From assembly GCF_900176515.1 (NCBI RefSeq), contig NZ_FWXV01000008.1, positions 476,432 to 540,431 of the forward strand: a DNA stretch of 64,000 nt, given 5' to 3'. This DNA comes from Kibdelosporangium aridum. GTDB lineage: Bacteria > Actinomycetota > Actinomycetes > Mycobacteriales > Pseudonocardiaceae. The notes beneath the pieces are model-generated. The model was not told the DNA's origin and did not search any database. It saw only the letters and a list, made by a program, of their open reading frames with translations. The translations under genes were made by a program, and so were the position numbers. Numbering within the stretch: position 1 is the first letter of the stretch; each line of letters opens with the position of its first letter. Positions 42,056-50,507 of the stretch are shown piece by piece.

Positions 42056-42512
42056 CGATACCGCCAGCGATGACGATTCCGTGTACGCCCAGTGGCATAC
42101 CGCAGGTGTGAGGTTCAAAAGATTCCGAACACCCGAGGATGTCACTCTTCTGATGCGGGCTCAGTCCCAATGGGAGTCGGCACGAAGATCTTTTGGCGGG
42201 TTCGCGTTGACAAGTCATGGCCAACCAAAGACTCGTGCTCAGACTGGGGGATTGACTACATCAAATAATTCTCATGGTCCTGCCGGTCGCTCGACACTCG
42301 AAAGGGGTGAATTGTGCACAAGCTAGTGCGAGCGCTGATCGCTATCAGCTGATCGTCACCGACGATGATTCGGTAACCGTGACCGTCAGTGATGATCAGC
42401 CCCGGGTCACCCAGGCGTTCCCGCAACGCCGAAATGCAGTTCTAGATTTGTTTGGCGGCGGTCCCGGGCGGTTCGTCATCCCACGTTGCCTCAATGAGAG
42501 CGAGACCAAGTC

Positions 42513-42968
42513 ATGAAATTCACTCAGAGAGCTGTGCCAGCTGCCGCGGTCGCATTGACGTGCTGCTTGCTAGCTGTGACGACGACCCAATCAGCCTTGG
42601 CCGACACTCGTCTTCAGGCGGCCTGGCCAAACGACGCCTTCAACTTGTGTTCGCCCGGGGAGTGCTACGGCCAGGCCGTTGGCGGCATCACGTGGGGTAA
42701 CCGCACCTCGAATATCCGAGGATGGGTAGGATCAGGAATGGCAATCACGACCGTCTCATTTGGCGCCTATGCCGGGAGCACCAAGGTCGATGGCCATTCC
42801 AGGCGCGCCTTATACGAACAGGTTGACTTTAACTTTTCAATCGGCGACCCAGACCTGCCCGGCGGTGCCGACCGCATCAAGATCCAAATATGCACCGAGG
42901 GCAAAGGGTGTAGCGAGCCCGTCCACGCCCACAGGGACAGCCGCGCCGAACGCCTTGTCATCGAATAG
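42513..42968 (+). CDS. Small secreted protein
   Basis: A 151-aa protein with a Sec signal: MKFTQRAVPAAAVALTCCLL then cleavage after SALA-DT. The mature domain is beta-rich and has Cys in FNLCSPGECYGQ and QICTEGKGCSEP, suggesting two disulfides. The function is unknown. GC content is lower than that of the flanking clusters. Confidence 0.65.
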   Translation: MKFTQRAVPAAAVALTCCLLAVTTTQSALADTRLQAAWPNDAFNLCSPGECYGQAVGGITWGNRTSNIRGWVGSGMAITTVSFGAYAGSTKVDGHSRRALYEQVDFNFSIGDPDLPGGADRIKIQICTEGKGCSEPVHAHRDSRAERLVIE

Positions 42969-43967
42969 AAGTCGACAGCTCCTCACGTTTCTGCGTGGCG
43001 TCGGCAGTCGTAGTAACCACGATAGAGTCGACAGCTGAACCATGAAAGATCAATCCTGAGGTCGCGACCCATTCGAATTCCAAGCCGACTGTTACTTCAT
43101 CCCTGACATTGGCTGACACCACGTGAATCCGTGCCGCGATGAGCGTTGAAATCGATGGCATCACGATCCACCTTCCCGAACAACTTCCTGCACTGACAAC
43201 GGAGGTATGCCGCATACTGCTAGCGATGCTGATTGGCCTCACCATAGTCGAGGTCCTGGACGAAGAGGGGTTGTCGTGACTGCTGAAATATGCTGGGGAA
43301 GAATTTACGTATTCTTCCAGTGTGGGGCGCACATCTTGGATGATGTCAGTCAGCTCGCCGTTGTTCAAATCTATAAGGCCGTAGAAGTGAATCCGCGTTG
43401 TCCGTTCGAAAGAAGCTATCTACAGGTCTGAAACTTGAAGGTTTAGGCAGCGTAGATCGCAGTTCATTGACAGTCTCCAATGGAATTTTTTCAAGGTGAT
43501 CGGCAAGCCAGTCAAAGGAGATGTCTTGTCGCTAAGTAGGACCATAGGGTCGGATAGTGCGGCCGTCACCACTGGCCATATCGAGTAATGCTGGGACTGT
43601 GCGGAAAACTTCGCAGCAAAAAGTAGCGTGTCCAATCCCCCAAAGCTATGCACTCGCGTCGCCGCGTTGGATCTCATCGACTCCACGAGTGAACTACATA
43701 GCAGGAAACCTCGTCGAACTGTTCCAGCCCGCCACCCCAGGCAAGAACAGGTAGCGCCCCCGAGAACCACGCCCGGCCAAGGACAGATAGGCAAGACCCG
43801 CCCGGTCACCGAGCCCCAAAGCGCGCCAGCGCAACAGAATTCGCCCTGAGTGTCCTCATCCGAGAGAGCGTCTGCCCGCCGGCGAGGCATCTTCGGTCCT
43901 TACAGTCCCAACAGCACAAACTCCGTCGCCGTAAGAATATTCTCGCCCAGCTCACCGGATGACCGCG
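42969..43967. other. Lower-GC region with degenerate coding fragments
   Basis: No intact gene is seen. On the minus strand, QDISFDWLADHLEKIPLETV and NELRSTLPKPSSFRPVDSFF (about 43420-43530) and HFYGLIDLNNGELTDIIQDV (about 43320-43390) look like real coding in adjacent frames, interrupted by shifts. From 43560 to 43967 I see nothing convincing. It is probably a decaying gene or recent acquisition. Confidence 0.35.
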
Positions 43968-44906
43968 TCACCACGAGGCGATGATGGGGTCGTCGTGCTC
44001 ATGCCGCCGCCACTCCGCGGTGAGGCGGCCGAGCCGGGCGGGCGAGGCCATGCCATGGACCGTCGCGATCTTGTCGTCGTCGCGAACCTCCAAGATCACT
44101 ACGCCCAGCACCTGGTCGCCGACCACGGCGACAACAGCCGGGGAACCGTTGACCACGGCGGCGTGGAGCGCGGGGGAGCCACCGGCCAGCCGGCGCTTCG
44201 CCGGAGTCGGTTTGAAACCGGCTCGCAGCATCGCGGCGATTCGCTCCGGGACGGAGTACCGCGTCAGTTTCTTGGCCAGCCCGGCGCCGTCGGTGGTCCC
44301 GGTCGCATCATCGGTCAGCAAGGCGACCAGCCGTTCTGTCTGGCCGGAGGAAGCGGCGTTGATGAACGCCTCGACGATCCGGCGTGCGGAGGCGTCGTTG
44401 ACTATGTGGGCGTTGCGCCTGGCCGTGATGTGGCGCCGGGCGCGGTGGACGTGCTGCTGGCTCGAGGACTCGGTGATGTCGAGGATCTCGGCGATTTCGG
44501 CGTGGCTGTAGGAAAAGGCCTCGCGCAGAACGTAAACGGCCCGCTCGATCGGCGAAAGGCGTTCCATCAGGATCAGTACCGCCAGCGTCACCGATTCGCG
44601 CTGCTCGACTGTGTCCGCCGGGCCCAGCATCGGATCGCCGTCCAGGAGCGGTTCGGGCAGCCAGTCGCCGGCCGCGCGTTCTCGCCGCATCTGCGCCGAC
44701 CGGAGCCGGTCGAGCGACAGGTTCGTGACCACCTTGGTCAACCACGCCTCGGGTACCTCGATGTACGCCTGGTCAGCAGCCTGCCAGCGCAGAAACGCAT
44801 CTTGCACGGCGTCTTCGGCGTCGGCGGCTGAGCCGAGCAGACGGTACGCAAGCGAGGCCAACCGGTCCCGGTTGGCCTCGAAACGCTCGACGGTGGCAGT
44901 GTCCAC
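43968..44906 (-). CDS. ECF41-type RNA polymerase sigma factor with SnoaL-like C-terminal domain
   Basis: A 312-aa sigma factor. Region 2 is RLASLAYRLLGSAADAEDAV then QDAFLRW, region 4 is LSPIERAVYVLREAFSYSH then AEIAEILDITESSSQQHVHR. A C-terminal NTF2/SnoaL-like domain of about 120 residues carries TDGAG, close to the DGGGK motif of ECF41. In this group the fused domain controls activity in place of an anti-sigma factor. It lies 10 bp downstream of its probable target, the NDH-2-like gene. Confidence 0.9.
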   Translation of the reverse strand: MDTATVERFEANRDRLASLAYRLLGSAADAEDAVQDAFLRWQAADQAYIEVPEAWLTKVVTNLSLDRLRSAQMRRERAAGDWLPEPLLDGDPMLGPADTVEQRESVTLAVLILMERLSPIERAVYVLREAFSYSHAEIAEILDITESSSQQHVHRARRHITARRNAHIVNDASARRIVEAFINAASSGQTERLVALLTDDATGTTDGAGLAKKLTRYSVPERIAAMLRAGFKPTPAKRRLAGGSPALHAAVVNGSPAVVAVVGDQVLGVVILEVRDDDKIATVHGMASPARLGRLTAEWRRHEHDDPIIASW

Positions 44907-44916
44907 GAGGCGGACT

Positions 44917-46107
44917 CTAGATAACGACCGTCTCCGCGGGGTGGTTGGACGCGGCGGTCAACCGGTATTTGCGGGTGGGCAGGCCGTATGTCGGGTGGCT
45001 CATGTTCCATGCGCTGCCTCGGAGCACGAACGCCTTGAAGCGGGCGGCCGGACGTCCGCGCAGCGACCAGGACTTCGACCGTGCCTCGCCATCGACCATC
45101 TGGAAGATCGCGTCCTTCCGGCCAAGGCTGACGCAGTTGCCGACATACGCCAACGAGGTCTTCGGGATCTTGCGGCCGGTCAGGTCCCCGATGATCGCGG
45201 CCGTCGCCTGCATCCTGGTGAACCCCGCCGAAGCGCAGGACATCGGCAGCGGCTGGCCGTTGTCGCCGATGGCGTAGGCACTGTCGCCGGCGGCGTAGAC
45301 CTCCGGGTGCGAGACCGACCGCATCATGCGGTCGACGATGATTCGGCCGTCGTCTTCGACATCGAGCCCGCTGGCGGCCGCGATGGGGTGCACCGCGAAG
45401 CCCGCCGCCCACACGGTCGCGTCGGCGAAGAACGTGCTGCCGTTGGCGGCGATGGCCCCGGTCGCAGTGACTTGTTCGATAGTGGTGTGTTCGTGGACTT
45501 CGATGCCGAACCGGTCGAACGCCCGCAGCAGGTGACGCCGGGCCTTCGCGCCCAGCCAACCGCCCAGTTCACCAGTGGTGGCGAGGGTGACCCGAAGTCC
45601 AGGCCAGCACTCGGCGATCTCGGTGGCGACCTCGATCGCGGTCAGGTTGCCGCCCACGACCAGCACAGTCCCGTTCTCGCCCAGATCATCCAGTCGCTGG
45701 CGCAGCCGCAACGCGGCAGGCCGCCCGGCGACGTGGAAGGCGTGCTCGTCCACGCCCGCAACGCCGTGGTCGGTGGCAGTGCTGCCCAATGAGTAGAGGA
45801 GGGTGTCGTATTCGAGCCGGTCAATGCCTTCGCCGTCGGTCACGGTGACAGTCCGGTGCTTGGCGTCGACCTCTGTGACCCGCGCCAATCGCAGCCGGAT
45901 ACCCGTGCCCGCGAACATCTTCGCCAGTTCGTGGCGGCGCAGTTCCGCGCCGGCCGCGAGCTGGTGAAGCCGCATCCGCTCGACAAAGTCAGGCTCGGCG
46001 TTGACGACGGTGATCTCGACGTCCTCGGGGTGCAGATGACGTGCCAGGTATCCGGCGGCGGACGCTCCGGCGTATCCAGCCCCCAGGACGATGATGCGAT
46101 GCCGCAT
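44917..46107 (-). CDS. FAD-dependent pyridine-nucleotide-disulfide oxidoreductase (NDH-2-like)
   Basis: A 396-aa flavoprotein. The FAD site is RIIVLGAGYAGASAAGYLAR, the NAD site VLVVGGNLTAIEVATEIAE, and the second FAD motif VYAAGDSAYAIG. It resembles type II NADH dehydrogenases and related oxidoreductases commonly controlled by ECF41. ATG 46107 follows AGGAG; the frame extends upstream without support. A candidate ECF41 promoter lies at 46140-46166. Confidence 0.88.
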   Translation of the reverse strand: MRHRIIVLGAGYAGASAAGYLARHLHPEDVEITVVNAEPDFVERMRLHQLAAGAELRRHELAKMFAGTGIRLRLARVTEVDAKHRTVTVTDGEGIDRLEYDTLLYSLGSTATDHGVAGVDEHAFHVAGRPAALRLRQRLDDLGENGTVLVVGGNLTAIEVATEIAECWPGLRVTLATTGELGGWLGAKARRHLLRAFDRFGIEVHEHTTIEQVTATGAIAANGSTFFADATVWAAGFAVHPIAAASGLDVEDDGRIIVDRMMRSVSHPEVYAAGDSAYAIGDNGQPLPMSCASAGFTRMQATAAIIGDLTGRKIPKTSLAYVGNCVSLGRKDAIFQMVDGEARSKSWSLRGRPAARFKAFVLRGSAWNMSHPTYGLPTRKYRLTAASNHPAETVVI

Positions 46108-46139
46108 GGTGCTGCTCCTGTCTGTTCGCTTGGGCCTTG

Positions 46140-46166
46140 AACGAGACGGCCGCCGGGTTCCTGACA
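46140..46166 (-). promoter_or_regulatory. Candidate ECF41 promoter
   Basis: On the minus strand TGTCAGG is followed after exactly 16 bp by CGTT, close to the known ECF41 consensus TGTCACA-N16-CGTC. It lies 33 bp upstream of the oxidoreductase start. Confidence 0.5.
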
Positions 46167-46219
46167 GGATCCGCATGTGGCGTGGGTCACCCTGAAGTCG
46201 GGCAGCGAATGGACGGCGC

Positions 46220-46762
46220 CTATTTCCGGGAGGCCTCACGCTCGCAGGCCTCCACGAACTCCATGCCCTTGGTGATCGAATCCTGGTCGTTGTTCGGACC
46301 GCCGAAGGCGACGTTCACCTGGGCGTCGTTGGTATTGTTGACGACCTCGACGTAGCGAACTCCCTTCCCGCGCAGACACTGCACCACACGGTTGGCGAAA
46401 TCGAGGGCCTCGGGGTTCTTCACGTCTTTCTCCCATGGGGGCAACGGTTGCTTGGACTCGCAGGCCTTCTCCGCGGCGTCCATGACCTGTTTGGACGGCA
46501 CGCCTTCGGTTTCGAACTTCTTCTTGTCTACGCCGTGCTCGGCCAAGCAGCGGGCCAGTACTTCGTACAGCGCGTCCGCGTCTTCTCTGGACATGTCCAG
46601 GCGGAGCCTGGGGCGTTCCTCGGTAGGCGCTGTCGTCGTGGGGGCGGCAGCGCCTGCGTTGGTGGTGTTCAGGGACGCGATCTGCGGTGGTTTCTGCTCC
46701 GGTGTCGAGCACGCTGCCAGGATGGCCAGCAGCGCCACCGGACCGGCGAGTTTCTTGATCAT
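46220..46762 (-). CDS. Lipoprotein of unknown function
   Basis: A 180-aa protein with a lipoprotein signal, AGPVALLAILAACSTPEQ; the lipobox is LAAC. A Thr/Pro/Ala linker (to about residue 50) leads to a helical acidic domain with Cys in EVLARCLAEHGVDKKKF and VVQCLRGKGVRYVEV. It is 10 bp downstream of the ABC permease gene, the last gene of a MacAB-like export operon. Confidence 0.8.
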   Translation of the reverse strand: MIKKLAGPVALLAILAACSTPEQKPPQIASLNTTNAGAAAPTTTAPTEERPRLRLDMSREDADALYEVLARCLAEHGVDKKKFETEGVPSKQVMDAAEKACESKQPLPPWEKDVKNPEALDFANRVVQCLRGKGVRYVEVVNNTNDAQVNVAFGGPNNDQDSITKGMEFVEACEREASRK

Positions 46763-46772
46763 GGCAGTACCT

Positions 46773-47978
46773 CTATTGCGTGGACAGCGCCTGGGTCGGG
46801 GTCAGCCGAGCGGCGCGAATGGATGGATACAGGCCGGCGAGGACGCCGACGGCGACGGCGGCGAGGACGCCACCGGTCACGGCCGTCATGGGGATGACTG
46901 TGGGCCAGCGTTGGAGGGCGGCGTAGCCGACTGTGCCGAGCATGCCGAGGGCGGTGCCGGCGAGGCCGCCAAGACTGGACAGCAGAACGGCCTCGGTGAG
47001 GAACTGGCCGCGGATCTGGCCACGAGTGGCGCCAAGCGCCCGCCGAAGTCCGATCTCCCGGCGGCGTTCCAGTACCGAGATGACCATGGTGTTGGCCACG
47101 CCGACGCCGCCGACGAGCAAGGCGACCGCCGCGAGGCCGAGAAACAGGGCCGCGTAGGAGTTCTGCGTGGCGCGCTTGGCTGCCAGAGCATCTGACGGGC
47201 GGCTGACCTGCACCAGTCCGGGAATCTCGGAGTAGAGCGTCGCGGGCAGCACCCGGCGTACCTCCTCAATGGACTCCTCGTGCGCCTTGACGTAGACGAC
47301 CGTGGGATGGCCGTCGAATCGCAGTTCCTTGCGGGCCACCTGCCAGCCGACCAGAACCGATCGCTCGATGTCGGGTGCCAGCGGCATCGGGCCGAGCACG
47401 CCGGCGACAGTGAACCAGCGATCGCCGACATAGACAGCGGGTTTGGTGCCTTCGTCGGCGATCCGGTCGATACCGAGCCTGCCCGCTGCGACGTATCCGA
47501 GTACCACCACGGGAAAGTCCTCGGTGGCCTCGGTCAGAAATCGTCCACTTTGGACATGGCCGTTGACGGTCTCGAGCAGGCCGAGGCTGCTGGCGAGCAC
47601 GGTGATGTCCGAACTGTAGGCCGGATCCAGAAGGTCCGAGCGACGCACCCGCGTGTGGGTGTTCGCCACCGCGGCGGCGGCGGTCACCGGGCCGATCCGT
47701 TCGGCCATTCCCACCGACGCCTCAGGCAGCAACACCGGGTTCTCCTCCCGCGCCGAAGGCTGTGCCCGCAACATGTTGGTGCCCAGCGCGGTCAGCTCGT
47801 CCAGCAACGCCTTCTGGCTGGACGCCGGGATGCCGGTCACGACGACCATGGTGGCGACGCCGAGTGCGATGCCCAGCGCGGAGAGCACGGCGCGCATCTT
47901 GCGTGTGCTCAGTCCAAGCATGCCCAGCCCGAACAGGTCGCCGAACGACAGCCGGACCGGCCGGGGCAGGTCAATCAC
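46773..47978 (-). CDS. ABC transporter permease, MacB/FtsX type
   Basis: A 401-aa membrane protein with an N-terminal TM (LSALGIALGVATMVVVTGI), a large extracytoplasmic MacB_PCD domain (about 60-260) and three C-terminal TMs (FtsX domain; TMVISVLERRREIGLRRALG). It is a mechanotransmission-type permease for peptide, antibiotic or lipid export, and overlaps the ATPase gene by 4 nt. Confidence 0.9.
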   Translation of the reverse strand: MIDLPRPVRLSFGDLFGLGMLGLSTRKMRAVLSALGIALGVATMVVVTGIPASSQKALLDELTALGTNMLRAQPSAREENPVLLPEASVGMAERIGPVTAAAAVANTHTRVRRSDLLDPAYSSDITVLASSLGLLETVNGHVQSGRFLTEATEDFPVVVLGYVAAGRLGIDRIADEGTKPAVYVGDRWFTVAGVLGPMPLAPDIERSVLVGWQVARKELRFDGHPTVVYVKAHEESIEEVRRVLPATLYSEIPGLVQVSRPSDALAAKRATQNSYAALFLGLAAVALLVGGVGVANTMVISVLERRREIGLRRALGATRGQIRGQFLTEAVLLSSLGGLAGTALGMLGTVGYAALQRWPTVIPMTAVTGGVLAAVAVGVLAGLYPSIRAARLTPTQALSTQ

Positions 47979-48658
47979 GGCCGGCCTGCCCGGGTGTCGG
48001 CGATGATCCGGCCGTCGCGCAACTCGACCCGGCGGGGGAGCATCGCGGCGATGTCGCGGTCGTGGGTGATCACGGCGATGGTCGTACCTTCGTGGTTGAG
48101 TTCGATCAGCAGGTCGAGGATGGCTTTGCCGTTGGCCGTGTCCAGCGCGCCCGTCGGCTCGTCGGCCAGTACGAGGGCGGGTTGGTTGACCACCGCACGG
48201 GCGATGGCGACCCGCTGGCGCTCGCCGCCGGACAGCTGTTGTGGCAGGTGATCGGCCCGATGCGCCAGGCCGACGCGGTCCAGTGCCGCCCGGGCCAGCT
48301 GCTTGCGCCTGCGCCTGGGCACTCCGGCGTAGAGCAGGCCGGTGGCGACGTTCTCGGTCGCGGTGAGCCCGTCGGCGAGGTGGAACTGCTGGAAGACGAA
48401 GCCGAGCCGGCTGCCGCGCAGCGCCGACAGCCGCCGGTCGGACAGTCGCAGCACGTCGTGCCCGCCGATCTCGGTCACGCCTTCGGTGGCCAGGTCAAGC
48501 GTGCCGATGATGTTGAGCAGGGTGGACTTGCCCGAGCCGGACGGGCCGACGATGGCCAGCAGTTCGCCTTCGACGATCCTCAGCGACACGGTGTCCAGCG
48601 CGGTCACGCCGCCGGGGTAGCGCTTGCTTACGCCGCGCAGTTCAAGCACGGTCCTCAC
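47975..48658 (-). CDS. ABC transporter ATP-binding protein, MacB/LolD type
   Basis: A 227-aa ATPase. Walker A is GPSGSGKSTLLN, the signature LSGGERQRVAIARAVV, Walker B ALVLADEPTGALDT, and the switch His in AVITHDRD. Overlaps with the permease and the adaptor genes show a single operon. Confidence 0.92.
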   Translation of the reverse strand: MRTVLELRGVSKRYPGGVTALDTVSLRIVEGELLAIVGPSGSGKSTLLNIIGTLDLATEGVTEIGGHDVLRLSDRRLSALRGSRLGFVFQQFHLADGLTATENVATGLLYAGVPRRRRKQLARAALDRVGLAHRADHLPQQLSGGERQRVAIARAVVNQPALVLADEPTGALDTANGKAILDLLIELNHEGTTIAVITHDRDIAAMLPRRVELRDGRIIADTRAGRP

Positions 48659-49716
48659 GACGCGATCACCACTTCGAGGCCCTCGGTGACGCCCGCACCA
48701 GTGACTTCGACCTTGTTCTGGGCGTACATGCCGGTTTGCACGGCCTGCAGCTGTCCACTGGGCAGTTGCAGCGCATATCCGCCCTCACGCAGGGCGATCA
48801 GTGCCTCGACGGGCACCACGAGCACACCGGTCCGGCTTTCGGTGATGATCTTCACCTGGACCGGTGCCGAGTCGAGGTCGGCGACGTCAGCCGGATTGTC
48901 CGGGACCACGACGACGTCGAGTTTCTGCTGGTTGCTCGGGCCGTTCTCGGAGGGGGCAGCGTGGCTGACGGTAGTGACCTTGGCAGGGACTTCCTTGGCG
49001 TCGGGCCGTGCGACGGCGACCGGCGTACCCGCCTTGAGCGCCCCGGCGTCGCCGACGCCCACCGACAACGTCACGACACGGGCCTCCGGGGTGACGGTGA
49101 ACAGCGCCTCGGTGACCGTGCTGCCTGGTTGCGCCTGTACGGACGCGACCCGCGCCGGAGCGTCCAGGACCAGGATCTGGCCGACGTCCAGTGTGCCGGT
49201 CTCGGCCAGCCCGGACTTCTTCTGCCAGCGTTTGAGCGCGTCGCTCACGGTGGTGGTGAACTCCGCCTTGGTGTCGTCGTTCGGCCTGCGGCCGACCTGG
49301 TAACCCAGTTGCGCGAGGTTGTCCATCACGACTGCCACATCGGAGCCCTTGGTGCCTGGTGCCTCCAGCTTGCGGAACAAGGGGGTGGCACCGAAGAAGA
49401 CCGGGACCGGCCGGTCGTCCACCCAGTAGAGGGGCTTGCCCATCTTCGCGACATCGCCGATCGCGGGCAGCTTGGTGATTGTCCCCGCTCCGGTGCCCTT
49501 GATCGGACGCTGCGCGCCGAACCCCAGCGTTCCCGGGATGGACCTGGTGTTCGACAGGTCACCCTTGCGTACGGTCGCAGTCTTGACCGAGGGCGCCGAA
49601 GGGGGAGCGGCGACCGGGGGACGGTTGAGAAAGATCAGCGCCACCGCGCCGGCGATGGCGACCGCGACGAGCACGGATATCGCGATGACGGCGGTGCGCC
49701 GGCGGGACTTCGGCAT
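48655..49716 (-). CDS. Membrane-anchored adaptor with peptidoglycan-binding domain (MacA-like)
   Basis: A 353-aa protein: N-terminal TM anchor (AVIAISVLVAVAIAGAVALI), then a peptidoglycan-binding-like segment (VVMDNLAQLGYQVG, SDALKRWQKKSGLAETGTL) inserted in a membrane-fusion-protein scaffold (VASVQAQPGSTVTEALFTVT, GVLVVPVEALIAL). It is the periplasm-facing partner of the MacB-like ABC transporter. I chose ATG 49716; sequence upstream of it in frame is not protein-like. It is divergent from the response regulator, which probably controls this operon. Confidence 0.85.
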   Translation of the reverse strand: MPKSRRRTAVIAISVLVAVAIAGAVALIFLNRPPVAAPPSAPSVKTATVRKGDLSNTRSIPGTLGFGAQRPIKGTGAGTITKLPAIGDVAKMGKPLYWVDDRPVPVFFGATPLFRKLEAPGTKGSDVAVVMDNLAQLGYQVGRRPNDDTKAEFTTTVSDALKRWQKKSGLAETGTLDVGQILVLDAPARVASVQAQPGSTVTEALFTVTPEARVVTLSVGVGDAGALKAGTPVAVARPDAKEVPAKVTTVSHAAPSENGPSNQQKLDVVVVPDNPADVADLDSAPVQVKIITESRTGVLVVPVEALIALREGGYALQLPSGQLQAVQTGMYAQNKVEVTGAGVTEGLEVVIAS

Positions 49717-49805
49717 GCCGAGATGATCCAGGACGCTTGTGATGGACCTGTGATCGTTCGATGCTGCCCCGGTGATGCCGGTTCGGACGTGCCTATCATC
49801 GCCTG

Positions 49806-50507
49806 GTGAGCGGACTGATCCTGGTCGCGGAGGACGATGAGAACCAGGCCGAGTTGCTTCGGCGCTACCTGGAGCAGGATCACCACACCGTGGTCGTGGC
49901 CCGCGACGGGCACCAGGCCGTCGAGTCGGCCCGCCGTCATCAGCCCGCGTTGGTGGTGCTCGACCTGATGCTGCCCAAAATGGACGGTCTGGATGTATGC
50001 CGCGCATTGCGTGCGGAGTCGGATGTGCTGGTGCTGATGCTGACCGCACGTTCCACTGAGGACGACATGCTGCTCGGGCTCGGCCTCGGCGCGGACGACT
50101 ACATGACGAAACCGTTCAGCCCACGGGAACTCGTCGCGCGCGTGCGGACCCTGTTGCGGCGCGGGCAGCGGGCCCAGCCGGCACCGGATCCGATGTTGCG
50201 CGCGGGTCCGCTCGTGATCGACCCGATCCGGCACGAAGTCACCATGGCGGGCCGGCCGGTCGACTGCACACCCGGTGAGTTCCGGCTGCTGGAAATTCTG
50301 GCGGCGGAACTGGACCGGGTGTTCACCCGGGAACAGCTGCTGGCGCGGATGCACGGCTTCGGCAGCTACATCACCGGCCGGACCATCGACGCGCACGTGA
50401 AGAACCTCCGCCGCAAGATCGAGGCGAACTCGCGCGAACCGGAACACCTGGTCACCGTCTACGGCATCGGGTACAAGCTGACGGCCGGGCGGCGCGATGC
50501 GCCGTAG
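49806..50507 (+). CDS. OmpR/PhoB-family response regulator
   Basis: A 233-aa regulator. The receiver has the acidic pair EDD, phospho-acceptor Asp in LVVLDLMLPKMDG, Thr in LMLTARS and Lys in YMTKPFSP. The C-terminal winged helix has EFRLLEILAAEL, GRTIDAHVKNLRRKIE and VYGIGYKL. GTG 49806. It overlaps the histidine kinase gene and is divergent from the MacAB-like operon. Confidence 0.92.
   Translation: MSGLILVAEDDENQAELLRRYLEQDHHTVVVARDGHQAVESARRHQPALVVLDLMLPKMDGLDVCRALRAESDVLVLMLTARSTEDDMLLGLGLGADDYMTKPFSPRELVARVRTLLRRGQRAQPAPDPMLRAGPLVIDPIRHEVTMAGRPVDCTPGEFRLLEILAAELDRVFTREQLLARMHGFGSYITGRTIDAHVKNLRRKIEANSREPEHLVTVYGIGYKLTAGRRDAP

Noticed and set aside
43420..43890. 157-aa minus-strand frame
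   Set aside because: The first half has no protein-like pattern. The end is out of frame with a better coding fragment in the neighbouring frame, so it is not called as a gene.
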